From assembly GCA_944393505.1 (NCBI GenBank), contig CALYAK010000001.1, positions 1 through 58,774 on the forward strand: a stretch of 58,774 nucleotides of DNA, in the 5' to 3' direction. How positions within the stretch are numbered: position 1 is the first letter of the stretch; each line of letters begins with the position of its first letter. The position numbers were made by a program, and so were the translations under genes. This stretch comes from an uncultured Clostridia bacterium (GTDB lineage Bacteria; Bacillota; Clostridia; TANB77; CAG-508). The notes beneath the pieces were generated by a model. The model had not been told where the DNA came from. It did no database searches and worked only from the letters and a program-made list of their open reading frames with translations. Positions 33,209 through 43,900 of this stretch are shown here, piece after piece.

Positions 33209-33709
33209 TTAGAACTTATTTTTCAATCCATTTTTCATGAATAAATAAGATAGATTAATCGATGGTACCGCTTCTCCTTTTTCGATTATTTGATCGAATT
33301 CATCCAATGTTACCAAACGAACTTCTGCCACCTCGTCGTTTTGTAACTTAAGCTCCTCAATAATTACATTTTGCTTAACTAGCCAAACATCTACGATATC
33401 TCTTGTTCGAATATAAGAAGCAAGGTAAAATAGATTTTCTTCCTGCACCTCATAACCCAATTCTTCTTTGCATTCTTGAAATACCGTATCCTTACTTGTC
33501 TCCCCTGCTTTTACGCCACCTCCTACTTGCGCCCACATTCCAGGGAATTTATCTTCTTTCTCGGATCTTTTTTCAATTAAAATTCGATTTTGTGAGTCAA
33601 GAATCCAAATATGAACAGAAATCCTGTACTCTCCTTCTTTTAATTCTTTTCTTTCTTTGATTTGCCCGGTTTTTTCTCGAAATCGATTATAGATCTCTAC
33701 CATTTCCAT
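33209..33709 (-). CDS. Nudix hydrolase
   Basis: 166 residues. The Nudix box is GGVKAGETSKDTVFQECKEE then LGY: Gly, Glu and the EE pair are present, although the usual REL is QEC. This subgroup hydrolyses nucleoside or isoprenoid diphosphates; the HIWILDSQNRILIEKRS start resembles the IPP-isomerase-like branch. Substrate cannot be told. Starts at ATG; convergent with the membrane protein gene to its left. Confidence 0.9.
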   Translation of the reverse strand: MEMVEIYNRFREKTGQIKERKELKEGEYRISVHIWILDSQNRILIEKRSEKEDKFPGMWAQVGGGVKAGETSKDTVFQECKEELGYEVQEENLFYLASYIRTRDIVDVWLVKQNVIIEELKLQNDEVAEVRLVTLDEFDQIIEKGEAVPSINLSYLFMKNGLKNKF

Positions 33710-33869
33710 TTTGATTCCTCTTTTCTTTCTCTAGGATATTTTCCAATCTTTCCAACCAATCTATCGTATTTTTTCATAAGTCTTCTTGCTTGTCAATGAT
33801 CACTTCATTTCCTTATTTATTCATTCATTGACTTTTGGGCCATTTTGCACTAAAATAGATATGATTCAT

Positions 33870-33945
33870 CGAGGCGTAGCGCAGTTGGTAGCGCGCATGG
33901 TTCGGGACCATGAGGTCGCAAGTTCGATTCTTGTCGCCTCGACCA
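33870..33945 (+). tRNA. tRNA-Pro (CGG)
   Basis: 76 nt with CCA; anticodon loop TTCGGGA; very similar to tRNA-Pro(TGG) at 31774. It directly precedes a gene start by 22 bp without a terminator. Confidence 0.96.
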
Positions 33946-33967
33946 CTTTTACAAGGAGGCATTCTTT

Positions 33968-34801
33968 ATGATACTTGATTTAAACAATCCGGCACATCAA
34001 CCTTTGATCTATTCTTATCGCAAATGCAAAGGAATTGCTCTTGTTAATCAGTATCTTCCGAATTTAAGTCCTCTAAAAAAAATGTATGTCATCGACTCTC
34101 TGGATGATTGGTTAACCGTAGAACAAGAATTTCCTCTTGAAATGATGACAGCACGTTGTGACTCTCCCAAAGGTGTAAATAGGAAATTACCAAGTGGTCA
34201 AACTTTTGACCGAAGTCGTGTAAAAGGCTATATTGAAGAAGTAACATCTGCTGTTCCGGATGCAGTTATTCTTTTAGAAGACATGAAAGAAGGTTCCAAC
34301 GAAAGAATCCATACAAAAGGTGGACTTAATCTAGATATCCAAATTGGTGATCATCTTTTTATTGATTATGTTGGTCCTAGCTTTGACTGCCGAGAACTTT
34401 GCACTGGTAAAGCATTACACGAGGCTTGGAATGTTCCTTGGGATGATGTTCCCTTTCTAAAAAGTACCTCCATGAGAAAATACAAATCTTATGAAGTAAC
34501 GCAAACCGAATATGTTGAAACAGCAAAAGAAAGATTACTTTTTCTGATCCACGCTTTTCCAGAACGAAAAGATGAGATTCTCCAAACAATGCCAAATGAA
34601 TATACCCCAATTTCTCCACAAACCATGCGTGATTTACTTAACCAAGTTGTTTTTCCTTTGTGGATGCAACAAGAACAACTTTTAAGAAATGGGCTCGGAA
34701 AATTTGGTGTTGAAATCAATATTGTAAAAGATGGGACTTTAGTTCCTTTTGAAATCGCTGTACCAGAACGTTTTCATGAACGAAATTTGGAAGAACGTTA
34801 A
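33968..34801 (+). CDS. hypothetical conserved-looking protein
   Basis: 277 residues, soluble, no family recognised. Distinct blocks: MMTARCDSPKGVNRKLPSGQ, AVILLEDMKEGSNERIHTKG, GDHLFIDYVGPSFDCRELCTG and a helical C-terminal half. ACAAGGAGG lies 8 bp before the ATG and only 22 bp after tRNA-Pro(CGG), with no terminator between, so it is probably transcribed together with the tRNA. Enzyme activity is possible but there is no catalytic signature I can name. Confidence 0.65.
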   Translation: MILDLNNPAHQPLIYSYRKCKGIALVNQYLPNLSPLKKMYVIDSLDDWLTVEQEFPLEMMTARCDSPKGVNRKLPSGQTFDRSRVKGYIEEVTSAVPDAVILLEDMKEGSNERIHTKGGLNLDIQIGDHLFIDYVGPSFDCRELCTGKALHEAWNVPWDDVPFLKSTSMRKYKSYEVTQTEYVETAKERLLFLIHAFPERKDEILQTMPNEYTPISPQTMRDLLNQVVFPLWMQQEQLLRNGLGKFGVEINIVKDGTLVPFEIAVPERFHERNLEER

Positions 34802-34884
34802 TTTTTGCTTTTATTCTCGCACTTTTTATTTTTTCTTGTTTTCCTTTCTTATTTATGTTATATAAAAGGAAAGGAGGGTGTTTT

Positions 34885-36912
34885 ATGAAAAATAAAAAAG
34901 TACGTTTTTTTATACTTTTTTTCATTGTTCTTCTCTTGCTTATTTTTATTCTTTGCTATTTTTTCATTCCTAAAAATGATTCCAAATTAAAAACAATAAG
35001 ATCGGAAGAACAGCTTGAAAAAATCTATCAAGGTAAGCAGCAAAGTGATTTAGAAAATATTTTCTATTCTGTTCTATGTATGCCTTTTAGCATTCCTTAT
35101 AATAGCTATGCAGATGGTGTTATTCTTTCTTCTTCCTCTTCCCAATCATCTTCTTCACTTGGGTTAGACGCTTCTGTAATCGCTCCTGCTACTAATGCAG
35201 CTTCATCGAGCAACAATCTTTTTTCCTCTAGCTCTACAAAGGACTATTCTACTACGAATATTCAGGTAGAAAATGTGGATGAAGCAGATATTATCAAAAC
35301 AGATGGAGACTATATCTATTCTCTTTCTGGCTCTAACGTCATCATTACCGATGTAAGAGATCCTGAGAATATTCAAATTGCTTCGAAAATTAGCTCTTTT
35401 AGCATTTGTGCTCCGGAAGATTTGATTCTTTTTGAAAATCAATTAATTGTTATTTTCCAAGAAGGAACAGGTTCTTCCTATTCTTACTCTTCGAACAGTA
35501 ATACAGTTGTTCGAATTTATGATATTACAGATCGTACAACACCAGTTTTACAAAAATCTTATACACTTTATGAACCTTATTATACTTCTCGTTGCATTGG
35601 TGAAAATCTGTATGTTATCTCCTCAGGAAATTTAAGATGGGAAAATGATCAAGTTATTACCTATTATCTAGAAGATAATAAACAAATAGAACTTCCACTT
35701 GATCAAATTCATTATTTAGAAGATGTACAAACGAAAAAGCAAACTTTAATTTCGGTTGTAGATTTAAAGCAAGTCGAAGAAGATATTCAAGTTAATTCTT
35801 ATTTAATTGATATTTCTAATTGCTACGTTTCGGAAAAGAATATTTATTTGTTTGATCAAGACTATGAGGGATCAACGAGTACCCCACCAATTTCTTCTTT
35901 GTTCGGATTTGCTGGTGCAATTGGACCTTTTATTTATCATTCTAATACTTCAAATTCTTCTGGTTATTATACCAAAGTCTTTAAATTTGAAATTTTAGAA
36001 GATGGTTCTATTCAATACCGTGCTTCTAGTAGGGTAAAGGGAAAAACCATTAACCAATATTCTTTTGATGAATATGACGCCAATTTACGATTAGCTTTAT
36101 ATGATAATTCAGGATCACGAGTTGTTGTTTTGGATCCAGATTTAAATGAGATTGGAAAAACATCTTATTTAGCGAAAGGAGAAACTATGTATTCTTCTCG
36201 CTTCATTGGAACAAAAGCATATCTAGTAACTTATTTAACGACAGATCCTCTATATGTTATTGATCTTTCTGATCCAAGAAATCCAGCAGTTTTAGGTGAA
36301 TTAAAGATTCCTGGTTACAGTACTTATCTTCATCCTTATGATGAAAATCATTTAATCGGAATCGGTATGGAAACAGAAGAAAACATTGTTCGAAATTCTA
36401 GTGGCAAAATCATCCGAACTACTTCCCAAATTGTTGGAATGAAAATGGCTCTTTTCGATGTTTCTGATGTATCAAATCCAATTCAGATTTCGGATACAGT
36501 TATTGGAGATCGCCGAACTACTTCTGCTATTTTAACAAATCCTAAAGCACTTCTTTTCTCGAAAGAAAAGGAATTAATCGCAATTCCAATTAATAATTTT
36601 GCAGAAGACTTCAGTATTTCCAATTCTACTTCCAGCTATTCTTCGATCGTTCGATCTTATACAAGTTACAACAAACCATATATTGCAGAAGGCTATGCAG
36701 TTTATAAAATTAATTTAGAAGATGGCTTTTCTTTGAAAGGTATCATCACACATGAAAACACAACAAATAAACGAACTTGGCAAACCAATACGAAATTATT
36801 ACGTGGAGTATATATTGACGATAATCTATTTACTGTTTCTGAATCTGCAATCAAAGTAAATTCTCTTGATGATTTAACATTAAAAGAAGAATTACAAATT
36901 ACTCAAAATTAA
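34885..36912 (+). CDS. C-terminal beta-propeller domain protein
   Basis: 675 residues. N-terminal membrane helix (~5-28), a Ser-rich linker, then the Beta_propel family (PF09826) signature TTNIQVENVDEADIIKTDGDYIY followed by blades (VRIYDITDRTTPV; YLVTYLTTDPLYVIDLSDPRNPAV; MKMALFDVSDVSNP). A secreted, membrane-anchored propeller of unknown role. ATG 34885 has AAAGGAGGG 6 bp upstream. The gene next to it (DUF4190) starts 19 bp later and is likely co-transcribed. Confidence 0.9.
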   Translation: MKNKKVRFFILFFIVLLLLIFILCYFFIPKNDSKLKTIRSEEQLEKIYQGKQQSDLENIFYSVLCMPFSIPYNSYADGVILSSSSSQSSSSLGLDASVIAPATNAASSSNNLFSSSSTKDYSTTNIQVENVDEADIIKTDGDYIYSLSGSNVIITDVRDPENIQIASKISSFSICAPEDLILFENQLIVIFQEGTGSSYSYSSNSNTVVRIYDITDRTTPVLQKSYTLYEPYYTSRCIGENLYVISSGNLRWENDQVITYYLEDNKQIELPLDQIHYLEDVQTKKQTLISVVDLKQVEEDIQVNSYLIDISNCYVSEKNIYLFDQDYEGSTSTPPISSLFGFAGAIGPFIYHSNTSNSSGYYTKVFKFEILEDGSIQYRASSRVKGKTINQYSFDEYDANLRLALYDNSGSRVVVLDPDLNEIGKTSYLAKGETMYSSRFIGTKAYLVTYLTTDPLYVIDLSDPRNPAVLGELKIPGYSTYLHPYDENHLIGIGMETEENIVRNSSGKIIRTTSQIVGMKMALFDVSDVSNPIQISDTVIGDRRTTSAILTNPKALLFSKEKELIAIPINNFAEDFSISNSTSSYSSIVRSYTSYNKPYIAEGYAVYKINLEDGFSLKGIITHENTTNKRTWQTNTKLLRGVYIDDNLFTVSESAIKVNSLDDLTLKEELQITQN

Positions 36913-36931
36913 GAGAAGAAAGGAGATAAAA

Positions 36932-37189
36932 ATGGAAAATACAGTAGCAAAAAAATCAGCTATGCACGTTGCATCTCTTGTTTTAGGAATTATTTCGATT
37001 GTAACCGCATTATTCTGGTACATTTCTTTACCAACTGGTATTTTAGCAATTATATTTGGTTCAAAATCAGCTCGTAAGACAGGAAGTAAAATTGGAAAAG
37101 CAGGTCTCATTACCGGTATTATTGGAATATCTCTTCTTGCTTTTATCTATATTTCACTTGCTATTATTTTATTTTTAGCAAACCTTTAA
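36932..37189 (+). CDS. DUF4190-type small membrane protein
   Basis: 85 residues with two long hydrophobic helices (about 12-40 and 55-82) separated by a GSKSARKTGSKIGKAGLI loop, the DUF4190 pattern (..LG..G....G....G..I...). Function unknown. GAAAGGAG stands 7 bp before the ATG. A terminator (AAGAAGCCGGAA / TTCCGGTTTCTT) follows at about 37200-37240. Confidence 0.85.
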   Translation: MENTVAKKSAMHVASLVLGIISIVTALFWYISLPTGILAIIFGSKSARKTGSKIGKAGLITGIIGISLLAFIYISLAIILFLANL

Positions 37190-37199
37190 TCAAATTTTG

Positions 37200-37242
37200 A
37201 AGAAGCCGGAATAGAGCTTTTCCGGTTTCTTCTTTTTTTCTT
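37200..37242 (+). terminator. intrinsic terminator
   Basis: AAGAAGCCGGAA pairs with TTCCGGTTTCTT, followed by a T-rich run. Positions 37243-37429 hold a second weak T-run and no gene. Confidence 0.75.
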
Positions 37243-37429
37243 GTAAAGTATTGCTTTTTATGGTATAACTAATTCATAAAATGGAAAAAAAATAGAATGA
37301 AAAATAGAAAGATCATGAGGCAAAATACGCCTCTTTTTTCATTTCGCAACTCATTTTATACAAAAAGAACCTAATAGTTGGTAGCGCAACTGCCTTTCTT
37401 TTTACTATAATTTCAGTGGAGGTGATCTT

Positions 37430-38806
37430 ATGAAGTTTTGTGACAAGTTGCCAAAGCAACGAAAAAATTGTAATCTGTCACAAGAACAGCTTGCAGATCG
37501 ATTAGGAATCTCTCGACAAGCTGTTTCAAAATGGGAATCTGGTTTGTCCTACCCAGATATGGAAAAATTAATGCAATTATGTAAGATCTTAAATTGTACT
37601 TTAGATGAATTGTTGGATGATGGTGTTATTTCAGAAGAACATTCAAACAAAACAACACCAAATAAATTTAGTTTTGATAATTGTTTAAAAGATCTTTTAA
37701 CATTTGTTACAAGAACTTACAATATGATTTGTCAAATGACTTGGAAACAACGCTTTTTATGTTTTTTTGAAATGGCATTTATCGCTTTTGCACTTTTTAT
37801 CGTTGGTATTTTCTTTTATTATTTTGCTTATTACTTTACCACTCGTATCCTACAATTCATCCCATTTCAAAGAATCTTATCTCAAGTATTTTCAATGGTT
37901 TATTCCTTTGCTCTATGGATTCTAGGCATTATTATTTTTCTTCATTTATTTAAAATTCGTTACTTAGATTATTATGTAACAGTAGAAGATCAAAATGTTC
38001 AGGAACAAACAATTGAAAAACCTGTTGAAAAACAAAATATGGACACAGCAAATCAGAATCCACAAAAAGAAAAAATTATTATTCGAGATCCTGCTCATAC
38101 CCCTTTCCGCTTCTTCCATCTTCTTGGAAAATTAATTTTGCTTTCCATTAAAATATTTACTGTTTTTTGTGCGGTACCAGTTATTTGTTTATTCCTATTT
38201 TTCATTTTTGCTATGGCTGTTAGCCTTTTCCACCTACCATACGGTATTTTATTTTTCTGGATTGCTCTTGGTTTATCCGGAGGAGCTTTCCTTTGCTATG
38301 TTCTATTAGAACTGTTTTACCGTTTCATTTTTCAAGTTCCACAGGCTTTTAAAAAGTTATTTATTTTCTTTTTGATTGGACTTGCTTTAATTGGTACTGG
38401 TACTGGTTTTTCCTTTTCTACTTGTTTAAATTATGACGTTGTACACGAAATTGCAGAAGAAGATTATCAAGTCGATGTTCAGACAATTCCAATGACAGAA
38501 GATCTTAATTTTTATCTTTCTTGTCCTTATGAATTTGTTGTTGATGAAGAGGAAGTAGATGTCCGTCTTGAAATTCAATACCTTCCTTCTATCGCTTATC
38601 AGTTAGAAGAGTCTCCTGTTTCCTCTCACACCTATCTTCTTCGAGAAAACTCTTCCTTCTCTGATTTTTATCAGTTTCTTATGGCAGATTTAAAAGAAAA
38701 AAGAATCCATGATTATTCTTCTCTTTCTTTTCTACGTGTCCGTATTGTTTCTTCTAGTGAAAATCTTGCCATTTTAAAAAATAACTTTTTTCTAAGGATG
38801 GATTAA
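37430..38806 (+). CDS. XRE-type HTH protein with membrane domain
   Basis: 458 residues. Residues 5-62: a full HTH_3 domain (LPKQRKNCNLSQEQLADRLG; ISRQAVSKWESGLSYPDMEKL). Residues ~105-165 and 225-330 contain about five membrane helices; the C-terminal 110 residues are a beta-rich extracytoplasmic domain. Membrane-bound XRE regulators of this type commonly sense envelope state, but nothing identifies the signal here. GGAGGTGAT lies 6 bp before ATG. The stop lies in a hairpin. Confidence 0.88.
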   Translation: MKFCDKLPKQRKNCNLSQEQLADRLGISRQAVSKWESGLSYPDMEKLMQLCKILNCTLDELLDDGVISEEHSNKTTPNKFSFDNCLKDLLTFVTRTYNMICQMTWKQRFLCFFEMAFIAFALFIVGIFFYYFAYYFTTRILQFIPFQRILSQVFSMVYSFALWILGIIIFLHLFKIRYLDYYVTVEDQNVQEQTIEKPVEKQNMDTANQNPQKEKIIIRDPAHTPFRFFHLLGKLILLSIKIFTVFCAVPVICLFLFFIFAMAVSLFHLPYGILFFWIALGLSGGAFLCYVLLELFYRFIFQVPQAFKKLFIFFLIGLALIGTGTGFSFSTCLNYDVVHEIAEEDYQVDVQTIPMTEDLNFYLSCPYEFVVDEEEVDVRLEIQYLPSIAYQLEESPVSSHTYLLRENSSFSDFYQFLMADLKEKRIHDYSSLSFLRVRIVSSSENLAILKNNFFLRMD

Positions 38807-38826
38807 TTCCATCCTATTCTTTTTGA
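38796..38826 (+). terminator. intrinsic terminator
   Basis: AGGATGGA / TCCATCCT around the stop codon, then TTCTTTTT. Confidence 0.6.
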
Positions 38827-38874
38827 TCAAAACGTGATATAATCAAGAAAAACAAAAAAGAAAGGAAACCTTTT

Positions 38875-39648
38875 ATGATTGATTTTGATTTTGCAAAAGA
38901 ACGATTTCTAGCTTATACCAAACAATATGACATCGACAATGGTCGCATTCACTTAAAAGTGATTCACACTTTTAAGGTAGCAGATTTATGCCAAAAGATT
39001 GCTGAAGATCTTCATTTTTCCTCCGAGGATGTCCAACTTGCTAAGTTAATTGGATTATTGCATGATATTGGTCGATTCGAACAGGTTCGTATTTACAATA
39101 CATTTAAAGATTCTGTTTCGACAGATCATGCCGAACTTGGTGTTAAAATTTTGTTTCAAGATGATTTCATTCGCCAATTTATTCTAAATCCTTCTTATGA
39201 TTTTATCATTCAAAAAGCTGTCTCAAACCACAATAAATATCAAATCGAAGATGGCTTAGATCAAAGAACTTTGTTATTCTGTCAATTAATTCGTGATGCA
39301 GATAAAGCAGATATCTTCCGTGTTATCTGTGAAGATACTTTTCAAAATACTTGTATGTCCGATATTTCCGATCCTTACTCAGATACCATTTCAGATTCCA
39401 TTTATGCAGATTTTATGAATGAAAAATCGCTTCATTGGACCGCTACAAGGACTCCGCTTGATGTTGTGATTGCCCATTTAGCTTTAATTTTTGATTTTAA
39501 TTTCCAGTATGGTTTACGTTACATCAACGAAAAAGATTTCTTACCTTATATTTTTCAAAAAGTTCATTGTACGGATCCTTTTACTAACCAAAGATGGACC
39601 AATATTCAGGAAAAGGTTTTAAATTACCTAGAGAAAAAGTTAAAATAA
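38875..39648 (+). CDS. HD domain phosphohydrolase
   Basis: 257 residues. HTFKVADLCQKIAEDL (first metal His), LIGLLHDIGRFEQ (HD pair), then SNHNKYQIEDG and the late RDADKADIF Asp. The His-Asp metal site suggests a nucleotide phosphohydrolase or phosphodiesterase; substrate unknown. Similar proteins stand near phosphate or membrane stress genes. Starts at ATG with AAAGGAAA upstream. Convergent with the protease gene. Confidence 0.92.
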   Translation: MIDFDFAKERFLAYTKQYDIDNGRIHLKVIHTFKVADLCQKIAEDLHFSSEDVQLAKLIGLLHDIGRFEQVRIYNTFKDSVSTDHAELGVKILFQDDFIRQFILNPSYDFIIQKAVSNHNKYQIEDGLDQRTLLFCQLIRDADKADIFRVICEDTFQNTCMSDISDPYSDTISDSIYADFMNEKSLHWTATRTPLDVVIAHLALIFDFNFQYGLRYINEKDFLPYIFQKVHCTDPFTNQRWTNIQEKVLNYLEKKLK

Positions 39649-39694
39649 GAGAAAAACTCTTTCTTTTTTAAGTTTCTTTCTTTTCCTGCTTCTC

Positions 39695-40834
39695 TTATTT
39701 TTTCTTCTCTAAGGTAACCACAATTTCCTTTTCTATATTTCTCCTTAATAACTTGATTTTTACTTCATCTCCTGGATTTTTTTCAAAAATATATTCTCTT
39801 AAGTCACACATCTTATTGATTGGTTGATCATCAATTTGAGTAATGACATCTTTTTTCAAAATTCCTGCCTTTTCCGCTGCCGACCCTCCAATAATGCTTT
39901 CGACGTAAATTCCATTTTGGAATTCTAGTTCTTCTTCCAAATATGGTAGTACATTTTTATCAAAAGCAAAGATTCCAAGGGAAGCTTCTTCAAATTGTCC
40001 AGTACGTTCTAATTTTTCTAAAATTGGTTTAATGATATTAATCGGAACTGCAAATCCAATCCCTTCTGCAGAAGTAATCTTAATTGTGTTGATTCCGATC
40101 ACTTCTCCTTGCTCATTAATGAGTGGACCTCCGCTATTTCCCGGATTGATGGTAGCATCTGTTTGAATCAGATTACTCATATAAATTTCCTGTTCATTTT
40201 CGGTGAATTTTATCGTTCGATCAATTGCACTAATAATTCCTTTAGTTACCGTTTTTTGAAATTCATATCCAATTGGATTTCCGATTGCATAAACCTCTTG
40301 AGCTACTTTAATTGCTTCAGAATCTCCTAATTTTGCACTTGTAAATTGTCCTCCATTTATTTTTAAAATTGCTAAATCTAAACTCGTATCGGTCCATATT
40401 ACTTCTGCTTTATAGCGATTTCCTAAATCGAATGTCACATAACAACTACTATATTTTTCTCCTGCAACATGAGCATTGGTTAACAGATATCCCTTTTCTG
40501 AAATCATAATTCCAGTTCCTAATCCTAACTCTTCTGCACCATCTGCTAAAAATATCGTACTTTCTGTATTTTTTATCTTTGATATTCCTACAACAGCATG
40601 ATTAATCTGTTCAATTTTTTCTTGTATCGTTGTCTCTTCCTTTTCTTCTGTTTCCACCGAATTTGTTATTTGATAATTAGTTCTCATTCCTTGAATTGTA
40701 TTGGTTGGTTTTTCCTCTTGTCCTCCTAGCTTTAGATAGCTTACAATCATCGTTCCAAATCCTACACCTAACATGCAGATTGTAATGATCACTTTTAAAA
40801 TTCCCTGTTTTCTGGATACATGATAATATTCCAT
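39695..40834 (-). CDS. htrA: HtrA/DegP-type S1C serine protease
   Basis: 379 residues. A membrane helix at ~13-33 anchors it outside the cell. Catalytic His in LLTNAHVAG (~122), Asp in DTSLDLAILKI (~153), Ser in INPGNSGGPLINE (~233). A single PDZ domain follows (~285-375: GIYVESIIGGSAAEKAGILK; DVITQIDDQPI). It degrades misfolded proteins at the cell surface. Divergent from the NRPS gene, whose promoter is in the same spacer. Confidence 0.95.
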   Translation of the reverse strand: MEYYHVSRKQGILKVIITICMLGVGFGTMIVSYLKLGGQEEKPTNTIQGMRTNYQITNSVETEEKEETTIQEKIEQINHAVVGISKIKNTESTIFLADGAEELGLGTGIMISEKGYLLTNAHVAGEKYSSCYVTFDLGNRYKAEVIWTDTSLDLAILKINGGQFTSAKLGDSEAIKVAQEVYAIGNPIGYEFQKTVTKGIISAIDRTIKFTENEQEIYMSNLIQTDATINPGNSGGPLINEQGEVIGINTIKITSAEGIGFAVPINIIKPILEKLERTGQFEEASLGIFAFDKNVLPYLEEELEFQNGIYVESIIGGSAAEKAGILKKDVITQIDDQPINKMCDLREYIFEKNPGDEVKIKLLRRNIEKEIVVTLEKKK

Positions 40835-40895
40835 AACCTCTCCTTTACTTTATATTGTTTCCAAGTTTTTCTATTTTAAACATTTTGTTAAGTGG

Positions 40896-40923
40896 TTGCA
40901 ATTTCGATATTTTAGTATATAAT
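40896..40923 (+). promoter_or_regulatory. NRPS promoter
   Basis: -35 TTGCAA (40896-40901), 16 bp, -10 TATAAT (40918-40923); the NRPS ATG is 41 bp further with AAGGAG before it. Confidence 0.75.
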
Positions 40924-40963
40924 TAGCGTAGGAATTCATAAAAGAATTGTAAGGAGACCAGTT

Positions 40964-43900
40964 ATGGAAAAAACACTTTTGGGGTTAACCAATCCACAAA
41001 AATCAATTTGGTTAACAGAACAGTTTTACAATGGTTCTTGTGTAAATAACATTTGTGGTACTGTAAGAATAAATGAACCAATTGAAATCGATTTATTACG
41101 CCAAGCAATCCAGCAATTAATCGAGGAAAATGATAGCTTTCGTTTACGTTTTTGTATAGACGAAGACGGAACTGTTAAGCAATATCTTTCGGATTCCTCT
41201 GATTTTTCTATGGAAGTACATGTTTTAGACTCAAATCAAGATTTAATTTCATTACAAGAAAATTCTGTAAACAAGAGGTTTGAATTATTTCATAAACCTT
41301 TATATCGTTTTGATCTTTATCAATTTAAAGACCATACAGGCGGTTTTGTGTTAACCATCCACCATTTAATTGGTGATGCTTGCACGAGTGGTTTAATCGC
41401 CTCTAAGTTTTCTGATATTTATTTATCTTTAAAAAACAATCAACCAAGAAGTAAACAAGATACTTCTTATCTTCATTTTATTTCATCAGAACAATCCTAT
41501 TTACAAAGTGAAAAGTTTCAAAAAGACCAAATTTTTTGGAAAGAATTGTTTTCACAAGAGACCGAACTTGCTTCTATTCCGAGCTCAAGTTCTTCTTCTG
41601 CTACAACATCCGACGCTTGTCGCAAAAGATTTGAGATTTCGAGTGAAAAATTAAAACAAATCCAGGATTATTGTTCTTCTCATCAGATCTCAGTTTTTAA
41701 CTTTTTTATGGCTATTTATGCTATTTATATTGGTCGAGTTTCTCATTTGGAACACTTTGTTTTAGGGACTCCTATTTTAAACCGATCTACTTTTGCAGAA
41801 AAAAATACAACTGGTATGTTTATTAGTACCATGCCTTTTCAATTTGATCTTAGCCAGGATCTTTCCTTTTCTGATCTTGCTTCTAAAATTGTAAAAGATA
41901 CCATGTCGATGTTCCGCCATCAAAAGTATCCCTATCAAATGATTTTGGAAGAAATGCGCAAAAGCCAACCAAATCTTCCAAATCTATATCATGTTTTGAT
42001 TTCTTATCAAAATACGAGAACAAACCGCAATGAATCAGACTTGGATTATACTGTAGAATGGACTTTCAATCATAATGTGGCTGATTCCATCCAAATTCAT
42101 TTATTTGATATGAATGATCTTGGTATTCTAAATGTTGCTTATGACTTTAAAACAGAGCTATATACTTCGTCCGATATTGAATCTCTTCATACTCGAATTT
42201 TAAACATGATCGATCAAGTTCTTTTGCAACCTTATCTTCCTATTCATGCTCTTGAAATCGTAACTCCAGAAGAAAAATTTAAACTATTAGAAACTTTTAA
42301 TCAAACAGATCTACCTTATGACGAAGAAAAAACTTTAATTGATTTATTCGAAGAGCAAGTTCAAAAAACACCAGATGCCATTGCACTTGTTTTTGAAAAA
42401 CAGACCATGTCTTATCGCCTCTTAAATCAAAAAGTAAATAGTTTAGCAACTTACTTACGTTCGCAAGGTATCATTAACAACTCCATCGTTGGTGTTATGC
42501 TACCTCGTAGTTTTGAAATGATCATTGCACTATTAGCTGTTCTAAAAGCTGGCGGAGCTTATATTCCGTTAGATCCGGAATATCCTCAAGAGCGTATTTC
42601 TTATATTTTAGAAAATAGTCAAAGTAATTTGATTCTTTCTTCAAAAAATCTACAAGAAAAATTGGAACAATTATCTTTTTCTGGAAAAATTATTTTGACG
42701 GATTTAGCAAATGAATCTATTTATACAAAAAACAAGGAGAATTTAACAAATATTTCAACACCGGATGGTCTTTCTTATTTGATCTATACTTCCGGTTCAA
42801 CCGGAAATCCGAAGGGTGTTATGCTAACACAAAAAAATTTCAGCAATTTTCTTGCATCCATGAAGAAAAAGGCAAAATTTTTAGAAGATGGACTACCGCA
42901 TTCCATTGTTTCCATCACAACCGTTTCTTTTGATATTTTTGCTTTTGAAACCTTGGTTTCTCTTTGCTATGGCTTAAAGCTTTATATTACCAATGATTTT
43001 GAACAAAAAATTACTCTAAAATTAGAACGACTTTTACTTGACTCTGATATTGAGATTTTGCAAACAACACCATCCATTATGAATTTTCATCTTGAAAATT
43101 CTAGTTTAAATGGTTTTTCAAAATTAAAATATATTGTCCTTGCAGGAGAACAACTTCCTTTGCAACTTGTTCAAAAAATTAAAAAAATTGCTCCTAATTG
43201 TGTGGTTTATAACGGATATGGACCTTCAGAAACAACTATTTTTTCTACTTTTACGGATGTAACCGATTTAGAGCAAATTAATATTGGAAGACCACTTCAT
43301 AATACGCAGATTTATATTGTTGACCAAAACCTTTCTCTTCTTCCTCCATATTCTCTTGGAGAAATCTGTATCGCTGGAGATGGTGTTGGAAAGGGTTATC
43401 TTTATAATCCTAATTTGACTGATCAATCCTTTGTTGTTAACCCTTATCGAACTGGTTCAAAACTTTATCGAACTGGAGATCTTGGTTATTTCTTACCAAC
43501 TGGAGAAATTATTTGTAAAGGAAGAAAAGATCATCAAGTAAAACTTCATGGTCTTCGTATTGAATTAGGAGAAATTGAAAATTGTATTGCTTCTTTTGAA
43601 CCGTCGACTGGCTTAAAAGCTGCTGTTATTGTAAAAAATATTGAGGGAAAAGATACTTTGGTAGCCTTTTTATCAAGTAATGCTACTTTTTCTTTACAAG
43701 ATTTAAAACAATATCTTGCTCAAAAGCTACCAAACTATATGATTCCTTCTTGTTTTACTTTACTAAAATCACTACCTCTTACACCAAACGGAAAAATTAA
43801 TCGAAAAATTCTTCAAACTTATGCGGTTTCACCAATGGTCGTTTCAAATCCTTCTATTACACCGCCTCGTAATTTAACAGAGGAAAGGATTATCACTTCG

